In this document: one piece after another, positions 1 through 9,350 of the stretch
How positions within the stretch are numbered: position 1 is the first letter of the stretch
Layout of the letters: each line of letters starts with the position of its first letter
Assembly (NCBI RefSeq): GCF_002954725.1
Contig: NZ_MSCQ01000002.1
Span: 1,201,358 to 1,265,357 of the forward strand
Length of the DNA: 64,000 bases
Direction: 5' to 3'
Source of the DNA: Photobacterium phosphoreum
GTDB lineage: Bacteria > Pseudomonadota > Gammaproteobacteria > Enterobacterales > Vibrionaceae
Program-made: the position numbers and the translations under genes
The notes under the pieces: generated by a model
Seen by the model: only the letters and a program-made list of their open reading frames with translations
What the model was told of the DNA's origin: nothing
Database searches by the model: none

Positions 1-70
1 AACCATTATGGTCGCTTTTTTTGTCTTTTTTATCAGTAACAATAAAAGATTATCGATTTATAACCAAAAT

Positions 71-2056
71 CTAACGAATAGAGTTCAGCATAAAATCCAT
101 TACTGGATCAATCTTTGCTTCAATCGCAAGTGCTTTTGGCATAAAGCTTGGCGTTTTAAGAATACCGCGCTCAATTAACTCATCAAGTAATGGTTTAAAT
201 TCAAACCCTGTTTTACCAATGAATAATGAGGTTAGATCTTCCGTTTTATATGCCTGAATCGCATCTTTTAAGCCACGTAGATAGAGGAAGTCTTTAGTAA
301 AACCACCGCCACGATACGCTCGAGCAGTAATGGTAAAGGCTTCGTCATCACAGACGTCATAATCATGACGCAAGCTATTAAAACAGTCGTTAAAGCTATC
401 ACCATTGACCATCATTTCGACTGCAACCACACGTAACGCCAATGTTTTTAGACGATGAAGTGGGAAGCTGCCAGATAAATGCTCACATAAAATCGCTAGA
501 CCTTCTTGAGTATGAGTATTACCCGGTAAGCCTAATTGCAATATTTTAAGTGGCTGTCGTTCAGCATTGACAGAGGTGACAAGGTGTACACCTAGTTCGT
601 GGTGGATCAATGCATCTAGATCACCTTGGGTAAAGCGACTGTTTGGATTGACCTTAATAACCTTACCACTCACCATCGCGCGAGCAATTAACTGCTTTGA
701 TGATACCACTTTACACGGAATATTATATTCAGCCGCTGCTACTTTAAAAGCTTCTATTGCTTCTTTAGCACTGATGTTAGCGGGCTGTTGTTCTTTATAT
801 TCACACGCATGCAGAATAAATTTTGCATTGGCGATATCACGTTCATCTGGCTGACCATAGTAACGTAATGAGTTATATAAAAACTCGTCAGTACCAATAC
901 TGCAAAGTAAATCAATACGTACCGCTAACTGATCGATGACTTTTCGGTACATTTTTTGTACGTCAGCATCTCGGATCGTTTCAACAGGCAAGCGATAAAG
1001 CTGCTCACGGAACTTATACGGATCCAAATCCAGTTGACGATAAGTAAACTGTGGTTGGTAGCTGTATGGTTTACTTAAGAAGCGTTTTTTTTCTTGCTTT
1101 AAGTTAGTTGGATTTATATAGCTTAATGTATTGATACCTTTTGCTATTTTGTACAACTGACGATCAAGGTTAATCACTTCTTTCGAAAGGTTCGATGCTA
1201 AGACATCGCTACCAGTAAGCCCTTTGGCCTTGGTGCGCTTAGTGATAGTGAACGCTGCATGTTCAGTGATCACTGTCTTCATCGACTCTTTCAACTTTTC
1301 AATCACTAGAGGGTAGGCTTCACCGCCTTCTTCGTTCATGAAAATCTTTTTCACCTCAATGGGCATAATTAAGGTGTTTTTGAAGTGTTGTTTAATGAAA
1401 GCGGCTTGGTAGCCTAAACCTTTGAAAATATCATTCTCAAGCGCAATAACATCAATATTTGGCAATTCAACATTGTTAAGCCCGTCAAGCAAAACATCGA
1501 TTTCTTTACGCCAACGACGACGGTTAACCTGCATTGTACCTACATTAAATGTCGGTGTTGCAGTATCAATACGTTGGTAGTTGTACGAATGAATATCGTA
1601 AATTAGGCACAAACCGAATTGCAGCTCTAAGGTCTCAACTAAGCACTGTAGAATGCGATAGTAACTTTGGTGTTTAGCCAAGGTTATTTCACGCTCAGCA
1701 TCACTGAGAGGCGCTAGCCAAACCTTTTTACCCCATGCATCATCATAGATACAATTATCTGGCGCACGGTTAAGATCGTATTCATAACGCGAGTCTTCAC
1801 CTTGCAATACAATCGGTAGTGAAGAAATGAAGTCTCCTGTAAACGGATCTTCTTCAAAATAACGCTCTTCTTCTGTTAGTGCACACTGTGATTGCAGTGA
1901 TTGACGCAGTTGATGACCGTTATGGATTGCAGTGGCGATATAAGGCTGATATTCACTAATGCGAATCATCAAGCTACCATCGTCACGATGGGCCTCAAAT
2001 GGCGTAAGACTACGGATTTTTTCTACAATTTCTAACTCAGTAAGCAGCATCTGCAA
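71..2056 (-). CDS. DUF1704 / QEGLA-motif protein, putative metallopeptidase
   Basis: This 661-residue protein belongs to the family annotated as flavohemoglobin expression-modulating QEGLA motif protein (DUF1704). Near residue 485 it has HHELGVH, an HExxxH-type zinc motif, and about 30 residues later the TQEGLA signature whose Glu can be the third metal ligand. Eukaryotic members of this fold (MATCAP type) are tyrosine carboxypeptidases, so a peptidase activity is a reasonable inference; the bacterial substrate is unknown. There is no signal peptide, so it should be cytoplasmic. Its start lies inside the end of the upstream ATP-grasp gene (about 20-nt overlap, or 14 nt if the next Met at 2050 is used), so the two are translationally coupled and probably work together. 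Confidence 0.85.
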   Translation of the reverse strand: MQMLLTELEIVEKIRSLTPFEAHRDDGSLMIRISEYQPYIATAIHNGHQLRQSLQSQCALTEEERYFEEDPFTGDFISSLPIVLQGEDSRYEYDLNRAPDNCIYDDAWGKKVWLAPLSDAEREITLAKHQSYYRILQCLVETLELQFGLCLIYDIHSYNYQRIDTATPTFNVGTMQVNRRRWRKEIDVLLDGLNNVELPNIDVIALENDIFKGLGYQAAFIKQHFKNTLIMPIEVKKIFMNEEGGEAYPLVIEKLKESMKTVITEHAAFTITKRTKAKGLTGSDVLASNLSKEVINLDRQLYKIAKGINTLSYINPTNLKQEKKRFLSKPYSYQPQFTYRQLDLDPYKFREQLYRLPVETIRDADVQKMYRKVIDQLAVRIDLLCSIGTDEFLYNSLRYYGQPDERDIANAKFILHACEYKEQQPANISAKEAIEAFKVAAAEYNIPCKVVSSKQLIARAMVSGKVIKVNPNSRFTQGDLDALIHHELGVHLVTSVNAERQPLKILQLGLPGNTHTQEGLAILCEHLSGSFPLHRLKTLALRVVAVEMMVNGDSFNDCFNSLRHDYDVCDDEAFTITARAYRGGGFTKDFLYLRGLKDAIQAYKTEDLTSLFIGKTGFEFKPLLDELIERGILKTPSFMPKALAIEAKIDPVMDFMLNSIR

Positions 2057-3062
2057 TTACCTTCCGAAAATCATTTTTGCGTGTAATGCCAACTTCTTTT
2101 GCCATCACAACGCTTTCAACAAAATCGAGTACATCACGTTGCAATTTAACGCGATTTAGACGGTTAATACGGGTAATACCACCAGGGCTTAAAACGTTAA
2201 CTTCAACTAATTTACCGTTAATAACGTCGAGGCCAACGAAGTACAGACCATCACGGACCAATTTAGGACCAATGTGTTTACATAAAGCAAGTTCTTGTTT
2301 AGTTAATACGTGCTTAACTTCGCGACCGCCGGCATGAATATTTGAGCGTACATCGCCTTCTGCTGGCACACGACGCATAGCACCAATAGGCTCACCATTA
2401 AGCAACATAATACGTACGTCACCTTCTTCTGCGCCTTCAATGTAGTCTTGCAGGATAACGTAGTTCTGATCATCACCAATGTAAAAATCTAAGAGTGATT
2501 TCACGCTCGATTTAGCGCTTTTTTCAATTAAGATAACACCCTTACCGCCGTAACCATTAAGTGGTTTTAGGATCATGCGTTCGTGAGGTGATTCATCAAG
2601 TACACGCTCAAGATATTCGCGGTTTTTAGAAACGTGAGTAACAGGGATAAATTCTTTGTTTGGATCAGGCAATGAAGCGGTATAAAGTTTATTATTTGCT
2701 ACACGTAGACCGTCGATATCGTTAACGATAAACGTATGGTCACGCACTGAGTCAAGGAAGTTCAGTGCCATCGTGTCTAATGGCGGGTTAGCGCGCATAA
2801 AAATAACGTCAAAGCCCGCTAATGGTAGCTCGGCGTTATTAAATTCAGCTTTACGGTAGAAGCTTGGAATATTGTTTGAGACTTCACCTTTTTTTAATAC
2901 GTTACAGAAAGCAATTGCCATACTGTCGCGCATGGTTAAGTTACTCGGTGTTGTAATGGCAACCGTGTGACCGCGGCTTGCGGCTTCGTGAATCAAACGT
3001 AAAGTAGAGTCGTTTTCTGCTTCAACGCGTTCCCACGGATACATAACAAAACAAATTTTCAT
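2037..3062 (-). CDS. Glutathione-synthetase-like ATP-grasp ligase
   Basis: A 341-residue ATP-grasp protein related to GshB. The N-terminal pre-ATP-grasp domain begins MKICFVMYPW and contains the GshB-like FMRANPPLD segment. The ATP-binding part has the glycine loop LNGYGGKGVILIE near residue 170, and the C-terminal metal and substrate part has the EGDVRIMLLNG and VGLDVINGKLVEVNVLSPGG motifs. It is slightly longer than E. coli GshB (316 residues) and its partner here is a DUF1704 protein rather than the usual gshB neighbours, so it may be a paralog that ligates another peptide. It is first in a two-gene operon and its stop overlaps the next start. Confidence 0.85.
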   Translation of the reverse strand: MKICFVMYPWERVEAENDSTLRLIHEAASRGHTVAITTPSNLTMRDSMAIAFCNVLKKGEVSNNIPSFYRKAEFNNAELPLAGFDVIFMRANPPLDTMALNFLDSVRDHTFIVNDIDGLRVANNKLYTASLPDPNKEFIPVTHVSKNREYLERVLDESPHERMILKPLNGYGGKGVILIEKSAKSSVKSLLDFYIGDDQNYVILQDYIEGAEEGDVRIMLLNGEPIGAMRRVPAEGDVRSNIHAGGREVKHVLTKQELALCKHIGPKLVRDGLYFVGLDVINGKLVEVNVLSPGGITRINRLNRVKLQRDVLDFVESVVMAKEVGITRKNDFRKVIADAAY

Positions 3063-3188
3063 AGCTATACCAAAAAGTGGCCTGCTAAATTGGAACGCAG
3101 GCTAATATAAGAAATAAGCCATCACACAGAGTGGGATGGCTTCATTTTGTTGGCGATTGTCTTGAAAATCCGTTTCTAAAAGTGTTGT

Positions 3189-3545
3189 CTAATAATCAAG
3201 GTCGTTATCAGTACCACTATCGCTATCATCATCATCACCGTATGAGCCTGTCGTATGAGCTCGTTGTGAAACACATAATGTATAACTACGTGTTTTATGA
3301 CTGGTATGGTTTAGGTATTTAATCCAGCACTTTCCAAACTCAGACACCGCTTGTTGTTGACCTTGCACTTCAGCTAAAAACTGAATTTCTGAGTCATCAA
3401 TCGGTTGGGTGGTGCCGTCAAAGAGCGCACGCATAGAACGTCCATAGTTTTCTAATACGCTGGTTTCACTAATAGTAAAAACCCCTGAGCGGTTAAAGCC
3501 GCGTGGGAAGTTTTTATCGTCGTAAAATTTACCTTCACTTCTCAT
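3189..3545 (-). CDS. maoP: MaoP (YifE/DUF413), macrodomain Ori protein
   Basis: A 118-residue DUF413-family protein corresponding to E. coli MaoP (YifE), which is needed with the maoS site to organise the Ori macrodomain. The conserved FYDDKNFPRGF segment lies near the N terminus, followed by EVQGQQQAVSEFGKCWIKYL. The C terminus is a low-complexity acidic tail rich in Asp and Ser. It is transcribed divergently from the LysR gene hdfR across a 221-bp spacer, the same arrangement as in enterobacteria, which supports both assignments. Confidence 0.9.
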   Translation of the reverse strand: MRSEGKFYDDKNFPRGFNRSGVFTISETSVLENYGRSMRALFDGTTQPIDDSEIQFLAEVQGQQQAVSEFGKCWIKYLNHTSHKTRSYTLCVSQRAHTTGSYGDDDDSDSGTDNDLDY

Positions 3546-3766
3546 TCATAAAGTCCTTGATGTGATTTGCGCTGATATTTATCCAGACTTGCAATGTTGT
3601 AAATCAATTATTTTTTATTGTTAAGATGAAAATATTTGATTAATATTCAGTGATAATAGATTGTACTATTTCGCAAGGTATGAACATTGAATCTATTCGC
3701 GATATAATGCCATATATATACAATTGTTTTTCTATTTAACCTACTCTTATTATTGAGAATTTTGCC

Positions 3767-4627
3767 GTGGATACTGAATTACTTAAAACATTCTTAGAAG
3801 TTACCAAAACTCGTCACTTTGGTCGTGCTGCTGATAACTTATATTTAACCCAATCAGCCGTCAGCTTCCGTATCCGCCAGCTTGAGTCACAATTAGGTAA
3901 TCCGCTATTTTCTCGTCAACGTGGAAATGTGCACCTTACTGCTGCTGGTGAGCGTTTGCAGCCTTATGCTGAGGCTATTTTGCAAACTTGGGGACGGGCT
4001 AAACAAGATGTTGCTTTAACGGATAGTTTAAATACTCAATTGGCAATTGGTGCTTCACCTTTATTTTGGGAGTTTGACGGTATATCTGCTTGGATCAATC
4101 GTATTTATGCGACAGTACCTGGACTTGCGTTACGTTTAGAGTCAGTGAAACGAGAAGGAATGGCAAAACGATTGTTTGATAAAAGCATTGATTTGTTTAT
4201 TACCAGTGAACCTCCCAAAATTGAAAATTTACATGTCCAAAAAGTGCGTGACTATCAATTACAGTTAGTGACTAACCAACCACACTGTGATGTGCATAGT
4301 GTGCGTGATATTCCACTTATTTATCTTGATTGGGGCACGCGATTCTCTGTTGAACACAGTCGTATACCGGAATTACAGCGTACACCTATATTGCATACGC
4401 ATTCATGTAAAATGGCATTAGATTATATTTTGGAAAATGGTGGTGTCGGCTATTTCCCATCGCCAGTTGTTGCTAATAGCGCAGCATTAGGTGAATTGTA
4501 TGTTGTTGAAGATGCTCCAATTATGGAACAGAGCCTATATTTAGTATGGCGTGAAGCGAGTGATAAAGAAGCATTGATAAATGCAATTGTCGATGTGCCA
4601 TTCAAGAATGTGATCGAAAGCATTTAA
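3767..4627 (+). CDS. hdfR: HdfR, LysR-type transcriptional regulator
   Basis: A 286-residue LysR regulator with the N-terminal winged helix (HFGRAADNLYLTQSAVSFRIRQLE, residues about 17-40) and a periplasmic-binding-protein-like effector domain. Length, N-terminal MDTELLKTFLEV sequence and divergence from maoP identify it as HdfR, known in E. coli as a repressor of the flagellar master operon flhDC. Vibrionaceae lack flhDC, so its targets here must differ. The start is GTG at 3767, preceded by GAGAA; no in-frame ATG nearby fits the family start better. Confidence 0.85.
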   Translation: MDTELLKTFLEVTKTRHFGRAADNLYLTQSAVSFRIRQLESQLGNPLFSRQRGNVHLTAAGERLQPYAEAILQTWGRAKQDVALTDSLNTQLAIGASPLFWEFDGISAWINRIYATVPGLALRLESVKREGMAKRLFDKSIDLFITSEPPKIENLHVQKVRDYQLQLVTNQPHCDVHSVRDIPLIYLDWGTRFSVEHSRIPELQRTPILHTHSCKMALDYILENGGVGYFPSPVVANSAALGELYVVEDAPIMEQSLYLVWREASDKEALINAIVDVPFKNVIESI

Positions 4628-4853
4628 GTTAAATTATTTATTATTACCAGTAAAATAACTTGTTGTACGGGAGCGAATTCCTGAATTAGTCTAAGAAAAA
4701 ATGCTGCTAAGGTAAGAAACAATGAACCATGGACCGGATTGTCTGTCATGTTTTTTATATTAACTTAGCACTGTTTTGTCACAATAGAACATTACAATTG
4801 CCTGTGTTCTATTTTAATAATTATCTACTCTGGATGTAGGTCAGGAAACGTAA

Positions 4854-5018
4854 ATGGCTAAGATAAACCAAAAATTTCACAAAGGTAGCAAATCAAAGTT
4901 AAATTCTGAGTTTGCAGATGACTTTCAGGATTTAGATCAGCAATCTCGTGGTAAGAAGAAACGTCGTGTAACACGTTCGCGTTTCGATAGTCCGGAGTAC
5001 AGTGATTTCGATTATTAA
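4854..5018 (+). CDS. Small basic/acidic protein of 54 residues, unknown
   Basis: A 54-codon ORF with a good ribosome site (AGGAAA, 7 nt before ATG). The product is highly charged: a Lys-rich N terminus (KINQKFHKGSKSK), an acidic centre (ADDFQDLDQ), then RGKKKRRVTRSRF and an acidic aromatic tail. There is no hydrophobic segment. It is followed at once by a strong bidirectional terminator, which together with the ribosome site argues that it is a real gene. The composition suggests a nucleic-acid or ribosome contact, but I do not recognise the family. Confidence 0.6.
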   Translation: MAKINQKFHKGSKSKLNSEFADDFQDLDQQSRGKKKRRVTRSRFDSPEYSDFDY

Positions 5019-5063
5019 TAGTGATGTGTAATTCACGATAAAAGATCGGCAATTAAGCATTAA

Positions 5064-5095
5064 AAAAAGGCGTACCTAGAAGGGTACGCCTTTTT
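5064..5095. terminator. Bidirectional Rho-independent terminator
   Basis: AAAAAGGCGTACC and GGTACGCCTTTTT form a 13-bp stem with a six-base loop. T runs on both strands allow it to end the small gene on the left and the minus-strand gene on the right. Confidence 0.9.
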
Positions 5096-5143
5096 GTTAT
5101 TAACACCGTATAGTACCAATAAATTTATAGTGCTAATGAATTA

Positions 5144-5599
5144 TTATGATGGACTCTTTTGTTCGTTTAATGTCGCATAACGGTGCAGTAATTCTGTTAA
5201 TACACTCACCCAACCAAAAGCATTATCAGGTGCGTTGGCTAAAATCTTCTCAACTTCTGCGCAATGTTGTTCTAATGTCACCGCTTCTTCTAATTGAAAA
5301 GAGATGGCATAAAAATGCCATAATAGTAAACGGATCATGCGTTCACTGTTTTGCTGCGCATTGTCAGAATCAGAAAATGCGACATTAACTTCCCCTAATG
5401 CAATCGCCGTCATTCGTAACATTGCATCAAACTGGGTTGATTTTAGACGTTCGTCGCTGTCAATTTCTTCTTGATCAAAGGTAAATATTTCCTGCATCAC
5501 ATCTTCTGGTACCATACGACCTATTACGCGAAGGCTAAATTCTTCTAATTCATGTCGAGGCATGGTTAAAAGGCAGTTTAAGGTATAATCACGTTGCAT
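5144..5599 (-). CDS. Hypothetical cytoplasmic helical protein
   Basis: A protein of about 151 residues with no signal peptide or membrane segment. It is predicted to be mostly helical with many acidic residues (for example FDQEEIDSDERL) and several Trp and aromatic residues in the C-terminal half (LLLWHFYAISFQLEE, FGWVSVLTELLHRY). The ATG at 5599 (MQRDYTL) has GAGA eight bases upstream and is preferred over an in-frame GTG seven codons earlier. I do not recognise the family. It is convergent with the 54-residue gene, and its promoter would lie in the gap shared with mrcB. Confidence 0.65.
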   Translation of the reverse strand: MQRDYTLNCLLTMPRHELEEFSLRVIGRMVPEDVMQEIFTFDQEEIDSDERLKSTQFDAMLRMTAIALGEVNVAFSDSDNAQQNSERMIRLLLWHFYAISFQLEEAVTLEQHCAEVEKILANAPDNAFGWVSVLTELLHRYATLNEQKSPS

Positions 5600-5892
5600 A
5601 TAATTTCTCGCAGATACCACGACGCCGATCAGGATTGATCATTTGGCGAATTATCAAGGTGAGTATTTTGGAGTATTTGGGCACAAAAGGCTAATAAAAC
5701 CCAAACTGATAGGTTGACGCAAGAATATCTGACAACGTGATGACAACCAGATTTGCATACTTAGGTATGTTAATTCTATTAATGTCAGTGTGTAGGCACT
5801 GATCTCATTTAGCGAATGCTTCACCAATTATACGTTGGTCTCCTGATAATCTCATCTATGGTGACGACGAACTTATTACATTGAACAGGCTT

Positions 5893-8211
5893 ATGACGTC
5901 AAATAATCAACAATCACCCTCTCAAGCGCCTCAAATGAAGAAAAAACGTAGTGTTATTGTACGTGCCTTAATTGGTGCAACATTAATCGGTACTGCGGGT
6001 ATGGCTTATTTAGGTTATGACTTAAACCAACAAATTAGTGCTAAATTTGCGGGTCAATTATGGCAACTACCGTCTGTTGTTTATGCGCGTGAGATGGCAT
6101 TACAGCCAGGTGCACCGATAACTTATAATACCTTGGTGAATGAACTTAAAGTATTAGGGTATCAAAAAGTCGCGAAGCCTGATCAAAGTGGTGAATATGC
6201 CGCGAATGGTTGGAAAGTTGATTTTGTACGTCGCCCGTTTAATTTTAAAGAAGGGCCTGAAGGGGCTCGCCATGTGTCGGTATCGTTTAATAATAACAGC
6301 ATAACGAGCATCATGGATTTAGACTCTAATAAAGAATTAGGCTTTTTGCATATTGATCCCAAGATGTTAGGGATGCTAGAAGCCCATTCAGACGAACAAC
6401 GTATTTATTTGCCTGAAGATAAAATGCCTAAATTGTTAGTGGCAGGTTTAATCGATACTGAAGATCGCCATTTTTATGAACATGATGGGATTTCATTAGT
6501 CGGTATTGCACGCGCATTCATTGCCAATATTAAAGCTGGTCATACGGTTCAAGGTGGCAGTACGTTGACGCAGCAGCTTGCTAAAAATATGTTTTTAAGC
6601 AGCCAGCGTACATTCTGGCGTAAATTTAAAGAAGCTTACATGGCGATCATCATTGATACTCGCTATGGCAAACATGAAGTCCTTGATGCTTACATGAACC
6701 AAGTGTATCTGGCCCAGTTTGGTGGCTATGGTATTCATGGTTTTGCTTTAGCATCACGTTATTACTTTGACCGTCCATTATCAGAATTGCGGGTTGATCA
6801 ATTAGCACTATTAATTGGAATGGTAAAAGGGCCGACTTATTACAACCCTTGGCGTCATCCTGAACGCGCTAAAGAACGTCGCAATATTGTGCTGAGTTTA
6901 ATGAATAAAGACGGTGAAATTAGCGATGATGCTTATCAAGCTGCGATTAAATTACCGTTAGATATTCAGGTAAAAGGACAATTAGCAAAGCGTCAACCAG
7001 CTTACTTTGATCAAATTAAAACGGAACTTGAACAAAAAGCAGGGGCTGCTTTTGAAGCCGGTAAAGGATTACGTATTTTTACTTCCCTTGATCCTCAATC
7101 ACAAAAGTTAGCAGAAGAGGCTGTTGCGAAAGTGATGCCTGAAGTGCAAAAACGGGCAGGTAAAGATTTACAAACCGCAGTGGTGATTGTCGATCGCACA
7201 ACCGGTGAAATCCGTGCCATGATCGGTGGTGATAAACCGGGATTTGCAGGTTATAACCGCGCGATTAATGCTCAACGTCAAGTGGGATCAGTCATTAAGC
7301 CTGCGTTATATCTTTCTGCATTAGAAAATCCGGCTAGATTTAGCTTGGCAACTTCACTGAAAGATCAGCCGTTATCGATTAACATGCATGATGGTGCCGT
7401 ATGGAGCCCACGAAACTACGATCGTAAATACCGTGGTGAAGTGCCGTTATTTGTTGCACTGGCTAAATCATACAATGTGCCGACGGTGAACTTAGGCATG
7501 GCGATAGGTGTTGATAAGGTAACCGATACGCTGACGAAGTTAGGTATTCCACGGGAGAGTATTCCCCAAGTACCTTCATTATTCCTTGGTTCAATTACCT
7601 TATCACCGTTAGATGTCGCACAAATGTATCAAGGTATTGGTAATGAAGGCTATTTAGCACCGTTAACTGCCTTGAATGCTGTGGTTGATGAAAATGGTAA
7701 GGTTCTGTACCAAAATTGGCCGAAAGCGGCTGAAGTTGTGCCACCGCAAGCAGCATGGCTAACGATGTTTGCATTGCAAGATACGGTTAAGTTTGGTACT
7801 GCCCATTCACTGAATAAACTATTCCCTAATACCCATTTAGCGGGTAAGACTGGTACCACAAATAATGGCCGTGATAGCTGGTATGTCGGTATCGATGGCC
7901 GTGAAGTGGTGACGGTTTGGATGGGGCGAGATGATAATAAGAGTACCCATTTAACTGGAGCTAGTGGTGCATTGCGTCTTTATACGGATTATATTCAACA
8001 CCGTAAACCTGAGCCGCTATTGTTACGTCAACCGGCAAATATTGAAGCTGAAAATTATCAGATTGCCGCTGACGGTGAATATATTCCAAGTTGCACCGGC
8101 AAAACCCGAATGCCTATTTGGGACCCGCATGGTGATCTTAAACAGAATTGCCAAGCTGAAAAAGTGAAACATAAAGTTGAAGGTTTTTTCAATAAACTGT
8201 TTAATTGGTAG
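5893..8211 (+). CDS. mrcB: Penicillin-binding protein 1b
   Basis: A bifunctional class A PBP of 772 residues that polymerises and cross-links peptidoglycan at the inner-membrane face of the periplasm. After a basic cytoplasmic tail and one membrane anchor (about residues 25-45) come a UB2H-like domain, the GT51 glycosyltransferase with catalytic Glu190 in TEDRHFYEHDG and GGSTLTQQLAKN, and the transpeptidase with SVIK (Ser466), SYN and KTGTT (Lys652). All catalytic motifs are intact. The UB2H domain is where the lipoprotein LpoB docks in E. coli. ATG 5893 follows AACAGG and is preferred over the upstream TTG at 5881. It is a single-gene unit ending at a terminator. Confidence 0.95.
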   Translation: MTSNNQQSPSQAPQMKKKRSVIVRALIGATLIGTAGMAYLGYDLNQQISAKFAGQLWQLPSVVYAREMALQPGAPITYNTLVNELKVLGYQKVAKPDQSGEYAANGWKVDFVRRPFNFKEGPEGARHVSVSFNNNSITSIMDLDSNKELGFLHIDPKMLGMLEAHSDEQRIYLPEDKMPKLLVAGLIDTEDRHFYEHDGISLVGIARAFIANIKAGHTVQGGSTLTQQLAKNMFLSSQRTFWRKFKEAYMAIIIDTRYGKHEVLDAYMNQVYLAQFGGYGIHGFALASRYYFDRPLSELRVDQLALLIGMVKGPTYYNPWRHPERAKERRNIVLSLMNKDGEISDDAYQAAIKLPLDIQVKGQLAKRQPAYFDQIKTELEQKAGAAFEAGKGLRIFTSLDPQSQKLAEEAVAKVMPEVQKRAGKDLQTAVVIVDRTTGEIRAMIGGDKPGFAGYNRAINAQRQVGSVIKPALYLSALENPARFSLATSLKDQPLSINMHDGAVWSPRNYDRKYRGEVPLFVALAKSYNVPTVNLGMAIGVDKVTDTLTKLGIPRESIPQVPSLFLGSITLSPLDVAQMYQGIGNEGYLAPLTALNAVVDENGKVLYQNWPKAAEVVPPQAAWLTMFALQDTVKFGTAHSLNKLFPNTHLAGKTGTTNNGRDSWYVGIDGREVVTVWMGRDDNKSTHLTGASGALRLYTDYIQHRKPEPLLLRQPANIEAENYQIAADGEYIPSCTGKTRMPIWDPHGDLKQNCQAEKVKHKVEGFFNKLFNW

Positions 8212-8225
8212 TTAGTGCTTACTAC

Positions 8226-8257
8226 AAAAAAGCCTCCAGCTATGGAGGCTTTTTTTG
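8226..8257 (+). terminator. Rho-independent terminator of mrcB
   Basis: AAAAAAGCCTCC and GGAGGCTTTTTTT form a GC-rich stem closed by a short loop, 15 nt after the mrcB stop, with a strong T tract on the plus strand. Confidence 0.9.
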
Positions 8258-8327
8258 TGGTGAGGTTCGTATTTTAAGTACTAATTCGGTAGGTTATTGG
8301 CTTGCAATATAGAAAGAGTAAATATTG

Positions 8328-8873
8328 ATGCGTTTTTTAAAATCGTCAGTTCACACTGATTTAATCCACCTTGATCTTCAATCTCCAGCATTGACAATAT
8401 ATCATCGTCAAGCAACCCGTGCGATTGTACTTAATGGTGACAATATTTTGATGTTGTACACTGCACGTTACCATGACTATACCTTACCCGGCGGTGGTAT
8501 TGATGCAGGGGAAGATCAGATCCAAGGGCTAATTCGAGAATTAGAAGAAGAAACGGGCGCGATGAATATTCATGATATTGAACCGTTTGGTCTATATGAA
8601 GAATATAGACCTTGGCATAAACCTGAACATGATATTGTCCACATGGAGTCATTTTGCTACGTGTGTAAAATTGATGCTCAATTAGGATCTACGCGGCTGG
8701 AGGATTATGAGCAGAAAAATGGAATGAAGCCTGTATGGATCAATATTTTTGATGCTATTGCTCATAACGAACAGACGATGTTACATTCAGACAAGAAAGG
8801 CATGTCCATTGAGCGAGAAACGTTTTTATTAAAGCGTATTGTCAGCGAATTATTAGCTATACCTGGTACGTAA
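8328..8873 (+). CDS. NUDIX hydrolase
   Basis: A 181-residue NUDIX-fold pyrophosphohydrolase. The NUDIX box GX5EX7REUXEEXGU is present as GGIDAGEDQIQGLIRELEEE followed by TGA (residues about 66-88); the last position is Ala instead of a bulky aliphatic residue, a mild deviation. The N-terminal ~35 residues precede the core, and the C terminus has an ADP-ribose-pyrophosphatase-like look, but the substrate cannot be read from sequence. ATG 8328 directly follows an in-frame TTG at 8325; the ATG is the more likely start. It stands alone, with its 3' side facing the convergent lipoprotein gene. Confidence 0.85.
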   Translation: MRFLKSSVHTDLIHLDLQSPALTIYHRQATRAIVLNGDNILMLYTARYHDYTLPGGGIDAGEDQIQGLIRELEEETGAMNIHDIEPFGLYEEYRPWHKPEHDIVHMESFCYVCKIDAQLGSTRLEDYEQKNGMKPVWINIFDAIAHNEQTMLHSDKKGMSIERETFLLKRIVSELLAIPGT

Positions 8874-8893
8874 TGAATGGCCATAAAAAGAAA

Positions 8894-8923
8894 ATCCACA
8901 ATAATAACGTTATTATTGTGGAT
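8894..8923. terminator. 30-bp perfect palindrome, probable bidirectional terminator
   Basis: Positions 8894-8923 read identically on both strands: ATCCACAATAATAAC and its exact complement, with no spacer. It lies between two convergent genes. A shorter copy of its core (AATAATAACGTTATT) follows immediately and runs into the stop codon of the lipoprotein gene. A terminator or cruciform role is inferred; T tracts are weak. Confidence 0.6.
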
Positions 8924-8933
8924 AATAATAACG

Positions 8934-9350
8934 TTATTTCTTTTCAGCGCGCTTAAATGTCACGGTATGGTTATCTGAACTTAAGATCAAAGTATTATTA
9001 TTGACTAAAAATTTAGAAGGACCTGTTAGCATTTGTTTGACAAACCCATCAACAGTCGCTTGTTCATTTTGAATGCACATTTTTTGAGTTGATGCTAAAT
9101 TTTTAGTGGTAAGATCTTGAGCGGTGATGCGTATTTTACCGGTTAACGTATTACAGCCAGAGTAGCTAACATTAAGGTTTTTATTAATCTGTAGTTGTGG
9201 CTTGATGGTTAAAGCATCTACTGGTTGGGTATAGCCATCGATAGCGCTAACTGTCCATGTATTAACAAGATCTGCTGTATTTTTAGGTGTGCCTGCACAG
9301 CCCGTTAATATTGTTGCAATAAATAGTGTTGTTAGTAGCGTTTTTTTCAT
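8934..9350 (-). CDS. META-domain (HslJ-like) lipoprotein
   Basis: A 138-residue envelope lipoprotein. The N terminus MKKTLLTTLFIATILTGCAG is a lipoprotein signal with lipobox LTGC, so the mature protein starts at Cys18. The rest is a META/HslJ-type domain: WTVSAIDGYT, SGCNTLTGKIRI and a C-terminal strand KFLVNNNTLILSSDNHTVTFKR. HslJ-family proteins are linked to heat or novobiocin tolerance in E. coli, but the biochemical role is unknown. The start at 9350 is chosen because it begins the signal peptide; upstream in-frame codons reaching 9431 would bury it. Confidence 0.85.
   Translation of the reverse strand: MKKTLLTTLFIATILTGCAGTPKNTADLVNTWTVSAIDGYTQPVDALTIKPQLQINKNLNVSYSGCNTLTGKIRITAQDLTTKNLASTQKMCIQNEQATVDGFVKQMLTGPSKFLVNNNTLILSSDNHTVTFKRAEKK

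Noticed and set aside
5881..5892. TTG at 5881 as the start of mrcB
   Set aside because: The ATG at 5893 has a closer AACAGG ribosome site and gives the usual short basic cytoplasmic tail.
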